Shown here: one piece after another, positions 1 through 5,216 of the stretch
Layout of the letters: every line of letters starts with the position of its first letter
Position numbering within the stretch: position 1 is the stretch's first letter
From: WHSM01 sp050701635
GTDB lineage: Bacteria > Actinomycetota > Actinomycetes > Mycobacteriales > Micromonosporaceae
DNA: 7,300 nucleotides
Assembly: GCA_050701635.1 (NCBI GenBank)
Contig: JBOGDF010000284.1
Span: 1 to 7,300 of the forward strand
Direction: 5' to 3'
Program-made: the position numbers and the translations under genes
The notes under the pieces: model-generated
The model's database searches: none
Told to the model about the DNA's origin: nothing
Seen by the model: the letters and a program-made list of their open reading frames with translations, nothing else

Positions 1-261
1 GACGGGCTGCTCGCGGTCACCGGCGACGGCGCCTGGCACGCGGTGGCGCCGCCGCAGCGGGGCAACCCGACCGGCGCCGGGGACGCTGTGGTGGCCGCTC
101 TGGCACGCGGGCTGCGGCGCGGCCACGGCTGGCCGGAGCTGCTGGTGGAGGCGACCGCGCTGTCCGCCGCGGCGGTACGCGAACCCGTCGCCGGCACCGT
201 GGACCTGGATCACTACCGTGCGCTCACCGAGCGCGTCACCGTAAGGACGCTGGATGCTTGA
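1..261 (+). CDS. PfkB-family sugar(-phosphate) kinase, C-terminal end (5' truncated by window)
   Basis: This is the last 86 codons of a ribokinase/PfkB-superfamily kinase, cut at its 5' side by the window edge; frame 1 is open from base 1 to the TGA at 259-261. The family's second signature is present as NPTGAGD (visible residues 22-28). The final Asp (residue 28) is the catalytic base, and the preceding GAG forms the anion hole for the phosphates. The NPTGAGD form resembles the 1-phosphofructokinase/LacC (tagatose-6-phosphate kinase) branch more than ribokinase. The expected helical tail follows. The stop overlaps the start of the aldolase by 8 bp, so the two are translationally coupled. The pairing suggests that the kinase makes a ketohexose bisphosphate which the aldolase splits. 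The exact substrate cannot be decided without the N-terminal half. Confidence 0.88.
   Translation, partial: DGLLAVTGDGAWHAVAPPQRGNPTGAGDAVVAALARGLRRGHGWPELLVEATALSAAAVREPVAGTVDLDHYRALTERVTVRTLDA
243..247 (+). promoter_or_regulatory. Ribosome binding site of the aldolase gene
   Basis: AAGGA lies 6 nt before the ATG at 254 and inside the last codons of the upstream kinase. It supports the ATG at 254 as the true start and translational coupling of the two genes. Confidence 0.6.
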
Positions 262-1090
262 GAACACCGGGACCCTGGTCGGGAACGCCGCCGCACACCG
301 GCAGGCCGTGGCGGGGTTCAACGTGATCACGATCGAGCACGCCGAGGCGATCGTGGCCGGCGCGGAGCTGGCCGGGCGCCCGGTGATCCTGCAGCTGAGC
401 CAGAACGCGGTGAAGTTCCACGGCTGGCGGATGGGCCCGATCGCGCTGGCCAGCAAGGCGGTCGCGGAGGCGGCGACGGTGCCGGTGGCGCTGCACCTCG
501 ACCACGTCGAGTCCGAGGAGCTGCTGCGCCAGGCGCCGGAGTACGGGTTCGGCTCGGTGATGTACGACGCGTCGACCCTGCCGTACGACTCCAACGTGGC
601 GGCCACGAAGCGGGCGGCCGAGTTCGCCCACGCCCACGGGTTGTGGCTGGAGAGCGAGCTGGGCGAGGTCGGCGGCAAGGACGGGGCGCACGCGCCCGGG
701 GTGCGTACGGATCCGGACGAGGCCCGCGAGTTCGTCGCCGCGACCGGGGTGGACGCGCTGGCGGTGGCGGTCGGCTCGTCGCACGCGATGACCAGCCAGA
801 CCGCGACGCTCGACCACGCGCTGATCCGCCGGCTGCGCGACGCGGTGCCGGTGCCGCTGGTGCTGCACGGCTCGTCGGGCGTACCGGACGAGGAGTTGGC
901 GGTCGCCGTCGGCGCCGGCATGGCGAAGATCAACATCGGTACGGCGCTGAACGTCGCCTACACCGGCGCGGCGCGTGCCTACCTGCAGGCGAATCCGCAG
1001 GCGGTGGACCCGCGGAAGTACCTGTCGCCCGCCCGCGACGCCGTCGCCGAGCTGGTCGCCCACTACGTCAAACTGCTGGCCCCGGCCTGA
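254..1090 (+). CDS. Class II (IIB-type) ketose-bisphosphate aldolase, fructose- or tagatose-bisphosphate
   Basis: A 278-residue zinc-dependent aldolase with the usual length of the GatY/KbaY/short-Fba group. It should split fructose- or tagatose-1,6-bisphosphate into glyceraldehyde-3-phosphate and dihydroxyacetone phosphate in the cytoplasm. Visible landmarks in order: HLDH at 81-84 (catalytic Asp83, zinc ligand His84), the SVMYDAS strand at 101-107, ESELGEVGGKD at 133-143, GSSH with His177 as second zinc ligand, LHGSSG with His205 as third zinc ligand, and INIGT at 226-230 (Asn227 and the phosphate-binding loop). The loop after His177 reads AMTSQT instead of the HGxY-type loop common in the family. 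The ATG at 254 lies inside the end of the kinase gene and is preceded by AAGGA at 243-247, 6 nt upstream. The kinase neighbour points to catabolism of a galactose-, amino-sugar- or fructose-derived phosphate; choosing between them is inference. Confidence 0.92.
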   Translation: MLENTGTLVGNAAAHRQAVAGFNVITIEHAEAIVAGAELAGRPVILQLSQNAVKFHGWRMGPIALASKAVAEAATVPVALHLDHVESEELLRQAPEYGFGSVMYDASTLPYDSNVAATKRAAEFAHAHGLWLESELGEVGGKDGAHAPGVRTDPDEAREFVAATGVDALAVAVGSSHAMTSQTATLDHALIRRLRDAVPVPLVLHGSSGVPDEELAVAVGAGMAKINIGTALNVAYTGAARAYLQANPQAVDPRKYLSPARDAVAELVAHYVKLLAPA

Positions 1091-1812
1091 TCGCTGGTAC
1101 GGGTCGGCGCCGCCGCGCGCGAGCCCGCCGGGGTCAGGTACGACGGGAGCCGCAGCTTCCGCCACAGGTTGCGCCGGATCAGCCGGTCCACCAGCAAGCC
1201 GATCAGGATGCCGGCCACGGTGTCGGTCAGCCAGTGGTGGCCCAGGTACGTGGTGGTGAAGCTGACCACGATCACCGGGCCGTAGCGTACGAGGCGGCGT
1301 ACCCAGGGCCATACGAACGGCGCCAGCAGCATCGAGAGCACGCCGTACCAGACGACTCCGTTGGCGGCGTGCCCGGACGGGTACGACACCCCTGACGCCT
1401 CGCTGAACAGCAGCACCGAGCCGTAGTGCGGCGCGCCCCGGTCCGTGAACAGCTTCACCACGCCGATCGACACGTAGTTGATGGCGAACGCGGTCGCCAC
1501 CGGCAGCAGCGGCTCGTACGTCTTGAGCCGCCGTACGTGCAGGATCGCCAACCCCAGGCAGAGCAGGGTCAGCGGCAGCCCCTGCCCCAGGTGGTTGAAC
1601 ACCTGCGCGGCCAGGTCGGCGGCGTACGGCCGGTGCGAGTCGGCGAAGCTCCTGGTCGCCACGTCGAGGTCCAGCAGCGGCGAACCGACCCACGCCAACC
1701 CGACCGTCATCGCGACCAGCAGCCCGAGCAGCACCGCGTCCCACCAGACCCCGGCGGGCCAGAGCTTCGGCTCCGGCGGCACCCGGTAGTCGGCACGCAG
1801 ATCGGGGCTCAT
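1063..1812 (-). CDS. PAP2-family (phosphatidic acid phosphatase type 2-like) integral membrane protein
   Basis: A 249-residue polytopic membrane protein of the PAP2 phosphatase/haloperoxidase superfamily, whose members usually dephosphorylate lipid phosphates or pyrophosphates at the membrane. Hydrophobic segments lie roughly at 25-44, 78-93, 103-119, 150-170, 178-191 and 199-210. Retained motifs: Lys120 opening motif C1, PSGH at 145-148 with the catalytic-type His148, and a C3 region with YLGHHWLTD giving His193 and Asp197. Two canonical arginines are absent: C1 reads KLFTDRGAP (Ala127 where K-x6-R-P expects Arg), and C3 has Thr187 six residues before His193. The ATG at 1812 is chosen because GGAG sits 5 nt upstream and hydrophobic family sequence starts soon after; an upstream in-frame start at 1869 lacks support. 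The C-terminal 20 residues are low-complexity and overlap the convergent aldolase gene by 28 bp. Fold certain, catalytic activity uncertain. Confidence 0.88.
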   Translation of the reverse strand: MSPDLRADYRVPPEPKLWPAGVWWDAVLLGLLVAMTVGLAWVGSPLLDLDVATRSFADSHRPYAADLAAQVFNHLGQGLPLTLLCLGLAILHVRRLKTYEPLLPVATAFAINYVSIGVVKLFTDRGAPHYGSVLLFSEASGVSYPSGHAANGVVWYGVLSMLLAPFVWPWVRRLVRYGPVIVVSFTTTYLGHHWLTDTVAGILIGLLVDRLIRRNLWRKLRLPSYLTPAGSRAAAPTRTSDQAGASSLT

Positions 1813-1966
1813 GCGCACTCCGTACCCACCGGATAAGGGTTCAGGGCACGAGGCCGTGCGGGCCGGCACACGGCCGAGCCCGCACCCAGCGAGCCTCGGA
1901 GCGCGACATCGAGCACACCACGGACGTTAGCTGAACACCCCGAGGCAGGACAGCGACGCCCGGGAC
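1813..1966. other. 154-bp spacer between PAP2 and protease genes
   Basis: No gene is supported here. Next to the PAP2 start, on the minus strand, is a good ribosome binding site (GGAG, 5 nt from the ATG). The spacer holds a 7-bp inverted repeat GGCCGTG/CACGGCC (1852-1858 and 1869-1875, 10-nt loop) and a looser pair GCCTCGG/CCGAGGC (1893-1899 and 1940-1946). Neither is followed by a T-run on either strand, so a terminator or operator role is unproven. I see no convincing -35/-10 pair for the PAP2 gene, though TTATCC is present about 17 nt upstream of its ATG. The gap is long enough for PAP2 to have its own promoter. Confidence 0.5.
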
Positions 1967-3304
1967 CTAGAGCCTGCCGCGCAGTGCGCGGTACAGCCGG
2001 TCGCCGCGGACCCCGGAGTTGGGGCAGCCGCCGAAGTGGTGCAGTGCGACCACCTTGTGGGTACGCCGCGACAGCACCGGCGAACCCGACGACCCCGGCG
2101 CGGTGTCGCAGTAATAGCTCGTGTCACTGCCGGCGAAATACCCGTCGTACGACGGCTCGTCCACCACGCAGGCGCCGGTCTCGTCGACGTCGCTGTGCAG
2201 CGAGATCTGCTTCGGGTCGCCGCCCGGGTGCTGCGGGATGTAGAGCTCTTCGCCGTCCTCCGCGATCCGGGTCTCCAGCTCCAGGTACCCGAACTCCTGG
2301 ATCTCGTCGAAGTCGCTGACCGTGAACAGCGTGTAGTCCAGGCCGCGGTTGGTGGCCAGCACCGAGGAGCCCGCCACCTTGATCGGCGTGGTGGTCGTGG
2401 CGTCCCCGCAGTCGGTGCACTCGTAGTCGAACCACACCTCGGTGCCGCGCGCGGCGGCGCTGTCCCGGAAGCAGTGGTGGTTGGTGAGCAGCCGGTTGTT
2501 CGGGCCGATCCGCCATGCGGTGCACAGCGACGTACCGTCGATCAGCAGCCGGGCCACCGGGCGGCTGTGGGCGTACTCGGTCGGGTAGTCGGACTCGTAG
2601 CAGACCGCGTCCTCGGCGTCGTCGTTACCGCAGGTGCTCTCTTCGCTGCCAGGGCCGGCCGGGGCCCGTGGCGCGTCGCCACCGCGGGCCGGCGTCTCGG
2701 CGGCGAGCAGTCCCCGGGCGACCTTGTCGATCACCACGTTGCGCCTGGTCATCAGCCGGTCCACGCCGGGCGCCCGCTCCAGCTTCACCACGGCGGTGTC
2801 GCCGCTCACCGACATCGCCCAGAAACCGCCCGACTCGTCGTACGTGACCGGCGAGTCACCGGGCAGCGACGCCAGCGCCGGGTCGGCGCGGTAGGTGTGA
2901 ACCTCGTTGCCGGTCGGGTCCGCGACGGTCACCCGGTCGCCGGGGAGCACGTCGAGCTCGGAGAAGTGCACCTTGACGTACCTGGCGCCGGGAAAATGCA
3001 GTCGGTGGGTACGTTCGCCGGCGTCGCCGAGCACCGCGTCGACCGTCTCGGTGACCCCCACCGGCTCCGGCTGCCCGCCGCTGGGCTCCCCCGGCGTGGT
3101 CCCGGCCTCGTCCCCGGAGTCCCGCCCGTCGCCGCGTCCGGTGGTGACCGGGTCGGTGCTGGCGGCCCGCTCGGCGGCCGTGCGATCAGCTGTCGGAGCG
3201 GACGTACGCGCGCCCGCGTACCCGTCGCCGGCCATACCGCTGGCCAGCAGCCCGGCGGCGATCGCCGCCGCACCGGGGAACCGCATCCGACCCCGTACCC
3301 ACAT
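1967..3304 (-). CDS. Secreted trypsin-fold serine protease with N-terminal accessory domain (V8/lysyl-endopeptidase-like)
   Basis: A 445-residue exported protease. Residues 1-31 form a signal peptide: Arg-rich n-region (R4, R6, R8), a hydrophobic Ala/Gly/Leu stretch at 9-25, then small residues suited to signal peptidase. Residues 32-88 are a low-complexity Thr/Glu/Gly/Asp-rich stretch. Residues about 89-178 look like a beta-sandwich (alternating hydrophobics, SGGFWAMSV near 158-166) typical of domains placed before secreted peptidases. The catalytic domain runs from about 240 to 445, with LLTNHHC giving His277, LDYTLF giving Asp323, and GSSGSP giving nucleophile Ser406. Asp400, six residues before Ser406, matches the trypsin S1-pocket position by count. 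Asp at this place is also common in V8-like families, so P1 specificity is unresolved. Nine cysteines include a CxxC pair at 296/299. The ATG at 3304 has GAAGGG about 9 nt upstream. Likely a nutrient-acquiring or envelope-acting extracellular peptidase. Confidence 0.9.
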   Translation of the reverse strand: MWVRGRMRFPGAAAIAAGLLASGMAGDGYAGARTSAPTADRTAAERAASTDPVTTGRGDGRDSGDEAGTTPGEPSGGQPEPVGVTETVDAVLGDAGERTHRLHFPGARYVKVHFSELDVLPGDRVTVADPTGNEVHTYRADPALASLPGDSPVTYDESGGFWAMSVSGDTAVVKLERAPGVDRLMTRRNVVIDKVARGLLAAETPARGGDAPRAPAGPGSEESTCGNDDAEDAVCYESDYPTEYAHSRPVARLLIDGTSLCTAWRIGPNNRLLTNHHCFRDSAAARGTEVWFDYECTDCGDATTTTPIKVAGSSVLATNRGLDYTLFTVSDFDEIQEFGYLELETRIAEDGEELYIPQHPGGDPKQISLHSDVDETGACVVDEPSYDGYFAGSDTSYYCDTAPGSSGSPVLSRRTHKVVALHHFGGCPNSGVRGDRLYRALRGRL

Positions 3305-3329
3305 GATCTATGCCCTTCTGCCCGATTAA

Positions 3330-3356
3330 CACCCGATTTGCCTAACGAGTCGGGTG
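3330..3356. promoter_or_regulatory. Inverted repeat in the protease upstream region, possible operator
   Basis: CACCCGA (3330-3336) and TCGGGTG (3350-3356) form a perfect 7-bp inverted repeat with a 13-nt AT-richer spacer. Half-site centres are about 20 bp apart, roughly two helical turns, as expected for a dimeric regulator. A further CCCGAT lies at 3321-3326. It sits 26-52 bp upstream of the protease ATG, where a promoter or operator would be. No regulator is identified; a weak hairpin or chance is possible. Confidence 0.4.
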
Positions 3357-3385
3357 GGCAGGCGACACTGCCCCGGGCGCGGTCG

Positions 3386-3431
3386 GCCGGCACCGCGCCG
3401 GCACACGCGGGCGGTCAGGCGGGGCCGCCTG
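3386..3431. terminator. Two GC-rich hairpins between channel and protease genes, possible terminator
   Basis: GCCGGC-ACCGC-GCCGGC (3386-3402) and CAGGCGG-GG-CCGCCTG (3416-3431; realistically a 6-bp stem with a 4-nt loop) lie 19-64 bp past the channel stop codon on the minus strand. There is no U-tract, so this would be a U-less terminator of the type proposed for actinomycetes, or simply mRNA 3'-end structure. Confidence 0.4.
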
Positions 3432-3454
3432 GGCACACGCGGTGGCGGGTCAGG
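3401..3454. repeat. Imperfect 22-bp direct repeat (32-bp period) at the channel 3' end
   Basis: GCACACGCGG occurs exactly at 3401-3410 and again at 3433-3442. Each copy is followed by a related stretch ending in GGTCAGGC (GCGGTCAGGC at 3411-3420 and GCGGGTCAGGC at about 3445-3455). The second copy contains the TGA stop of the channel gene (3450-3452 on the minus strand). The CAGGCGG/CCGCCTG hairpin lies between the copies. This looks like a local duplication of the gene's 3' tail. Confidence 0.55.
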
Positions 3455-5078
3455 CTTCCGGGAGGGACTCGGTGAGCTCGATCATGGCGGCGACGCCCTC
3501 CCGGGTGGCGAGCACGATCAGGCGGTCGTCGGGGGTGAGTACGCGGCCCGGCTGCGGCGACCACTGCGCGTGGTCGCCGGGCTCGCCGAGCGCGATCACC
3601 CGGGCCTTGCCCGGTACGTGGGCGTCGGAGACCGGCCCGCCGTCCAGCGCGCTGCCGGGGCCGACCGGGAAGTCGGCGAACAACAGCATCCGGCGGCCCA
3701 CCGGGACGCTGTCGAAGACCTTGCGCTCCACCATCGCCAGGGCGAAGTTCGGCGCCGCCAGGAACGACACGCTGCGCGACTCGATCTTGAAGTGCTTCTG
3801 GATCCGGGACGCCAGGTCGCCGTCGAAGAGCCGCAGTACGATCCGCAGCTGCTTGTGCAGCTGCCGGGCGTGCAGCGCCGCTTCGAGGTTCTTCACGTCG
3901 TCGCTGGTGACCGCCACCAGGGCGCGGCAGGTCTCCACCTTCGCCGCGCGCAGCGTCGCCTGCTGGGTGGCGTCGCCCAGAATCACCGGGATCTTCCGCT
4001 CGTTGGCGATCCGTACGCCGATCGCCTGCTCGTCGCGCTCCACCGCGACCACCGGCAGCCCCAGGTCGTGCAGCTGGATCAGCACCCGGGAGCCGACGTT
4101 GCCGAGCCCGACCACCACCACGTGGGACTGCGTGGAATCCCGCAGCCGACCCACCGTGACCGCCAGCCGGGCGCCCACCACACCGTCGACCACCGCGGCG
4201 GTCACCACCGGCACCAGTGCGATCCCGGACAGCATCACCACGGTCTGGATGATCTTCGCCGGCCCGCTCAGCGCCGGATCCGGGTCGCCGCCGCCGGCCG
4301 CGGTCAGCAGCGTGAAGTAGAGCGCTTCGTACCAGGGTTTGTTCGCCATCAGGTCGTACAGCACGCTGCCGACCACCAGCAGACCGATCAACAACACGGC
4401 GGCGGTACGCAGCTTGCGGCTGAACATGCCGCGTACCCAGCTCCACAGCACCAGGTGCGGCAGCCGGCGGAACCGGCCCCGGGTCAGCGGCTCGGCCACC
4501 CCGTCGGCCTTCGCCAGCACCAGGTCCTCGTCGCCGCCGATGAAGTCGTCCAGCCCGCAGATCACCTTCTCGTCCGGTACGCCGTCGCGGGCCGTCACGT
4601 GCAGCGTCAGGTCCGGCAGCCGTACGTGGTTCGGGGTGACCTTCTCCAGCGCCGTGGCGACGAAGGTGGGCGCCGCGATCGAGGCGTCGGAGAGGAACGC
4701 GCAGTCGGAGAACAGCTCCCGCAGCCGGTGCCCGAGGTTGGTGTTGAAGATCCGTACCACCAGCCGGATTTCGCGGTTGATCTCCTGCGCCCGGAGCGCG
4801 GCGTGGATGTTGCCCACGTCGTCCTGGTCGACGAACGCCACCGCGCGCGCGTCCTTGATCTGCGCGGCCCGGAACGCGTCGGAGTCCAGCCGCTCGGACT
4901 CGATCACCTTCACGCCCGCCATCGCCGCAATCTGCGGCCCGTAGTTGCGCTTCCGGGACGGCATGATCACCCGTACGTCGGCGCGGTACCGGGCGGTCAG
5001 CTCCTCGACCAGCCGGTACGCCAACGGGTTGTCGCCGCAGACGATGAAGGGCGCCTTGCGGCGGGTGAGGGGACGCAC
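3450..5078 (-). CDS. RCK/TrkA-N two-transmembrane potassium-channel-like protein (RCK-TM-pore-TM-RCK)
   Basis: A 542-residue membrane protein with two Rossmann-type RCK/TrkA-N regions around one pore module. The first (about 10-145) starts with FIVCGDNPLA, a degenerate nucleotide-binding loop. Next come TM1 (about 225-243), a pore helix with filter-like sequence at 248-265, and TM2 (about 276-298). The second RCK (about 318-450) has an intact GLGNVG (324-329) and the acidic VVAVERDE at the end of strand 2, fitting NAD(H) binding; residues 455-535 form an RCK C-lobe-like tail. The filter reads TAAGGGD (259-265) rather than TVGYGD, so K+ selectivity is not assured. The GTG at 5078 is the only sensible start: an in-frame TAG lies four codons upstream (5088-5090) and the first domain begins at residue 9. 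No Shine-Dalgarno is seen. Probably a ligand-gated cation channel of the inner membrane. Confidence 0.88.
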   Translation of the reverse strand: MRPLTRRKAPFIVCGDNPLAYRLVEELTARYRADVRVIMPSRKRNYGPQIAAMAGVKVIESERLDSDAFRAAQIKDARAVAFVDQDDVGNIHAALRAQEINREIRLVVRIFNTNLGHRLRELFSDCAFLSDASIAAPTFVATALEKVTPNHVRLPDLTLHVTARDGVPDEKVICGLDDFIGGDEDLVLAKADGVAEPLTRGRFRRLPHLVLWSWVRGMFSRKLRTAAVLLIGLLVVGSVLYDLMANKPWYEALYFTLLTAAGGGDPDPALSGPAKIIQTVVMLSGIALVPVVTAAVVDGVVGARLAVTVGRLRDSTQSHVVVVGLGNVGSRVLIQLHDLGLPVVAVERDEQAIGVRIANERKIPVILGDATQQATLRAAKVETCRALVAVTSDDVKNLEAALHARQLHKQLRIVLRLFDGDLASRIQKHFKIESRSVSFLAAPNFALAMVERKVFDSVPVGRRMLLFADFPVGPGSALDGGPVSDAHVPGKARVIALGEPGDHAQWSPQPGRVLTPDDRLIVLATREGVAAMIELTESLPEA

Positions 5079-5090
5079 GCCGGGAGCCTA
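5079..5090 (-). promoter_or_regulatory. -10 element positioned for leaderless transcription of the channel gene
   Basis: On the minus strand TAGGCT (5085-5090) matches the actinobacterial TANNNT -10 consensus. Exactly 6 nt (CCCGGC) separate it from the GTG at 5078, so the transcript would begin at the start codon itself. This agrees with the lack of a ribosome binding site. No clear -35 is seen. Confidence 0.5.
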
Positions 5091-5154
5091 TCGACAGAGG
5101 TCGCTGCCCGGGTGCACCGCCTGATGTCGAATCGGCGACTGAGCCGTTGTGTCG

Positions 5155-5201
5155 GGTCACGCCACGTGACCAGACTGGAGACATTAGGGCCACGTCTGGT
5201 C
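5155..5201. promoter_or_regulatory. Overlapping palindromes, possible operator
   Basis: GGTCACG-CCA-CGTGACC (5155-5171) is a perfect 7-bp inverted repeat with a 3-nt spacer. Its right arm is shared with a second perfect 8-bp inverted repeat, GACCAGAC (5168-5175) and GTCTGGTC (5194-5201), spaced by 18 nt. GCCACGT also recurs directly (5161-5167, 5189-5195). The arrangement encloses the likely -10 area of the patatin gene, as an operator would. Alternatively the outer pair could form an mRNA hairpin just before the ribosome binding site. Confidence 0.5.
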
Positions 5202-5205
5202 GCTC

Positions 5206-5211
5206 AGGAGG
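5206..5211 (+). promoter_or_regulatory. Perfect AGGAGG ribosome binding site of the patatin-like gene
   Basis: AGGAGG lies 5 nt before the GTG at 5217. It fixes this GTG as the start, rather than the overlapping TTG at 5215, which is in another frame. The 5-nt spacer (CTTTT) is unusually T-rich for this genome. Confidence 0.8.
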
Positions 5212-5216
5212 CTTTT

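Larger units (their letters stand above)
5079..5216. promoter_or_regulatory. Divergent promoter region between channel and patatin-like genes
   Basis: This 138-bp region separates two divergently transcribed genes and must hold both promoters. On its patatin side it carries overlapping inverted repeats (5155-5171 and 5168-5201) and the AGGAGG ribosome binding site. On the channel side it carries the TAGGCT -10 element. I found no convincing -35/-10 pair for the patatin gene; the AT-richer ACATTAG at 5181-5187 is the best -10 area. Confidence 0.55.

Noticed and set aside
236..1744. 502-codon open frame on the minus strand across the aldolase and PAP2 genes
   Set aside because: Arg/Gly/Val-rich translation without motifs. 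It is a GC-rich antisense or off-frame shadow of two genes with clear family motifs.
1813..1869. Upstream start at 1869 for the PAP2 protein
   Set aside because: The added 19 residues show no family similarity that I recognise, and the ATG at 1812 has a GGAG at proper distance.
1852..1875. GGCCGTG/CACGGCC hairpin as a terminator of the protease gene
   Set aside because: It lies about 90 nt past the stop, has a 7-bp stem with a 10-nt loop and no T-run, so it is recorded only as an inverted repeat.
2036..3475. 479-codon open frame on the plus strand opposite the protease
   Set aside because: Antisense shadow: low-complexity Arg/Val/Gly translation, no domain, while the minus strand encodes a complete protease.
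3415..5193. 592-codon open frame on the minus strand overlapping the channel
   Set aside because: Longer than the true gene, but its translation is Arg/Gly-rich and featureless. The 542-codon frame holds the RCK domains, TM segments and pore.
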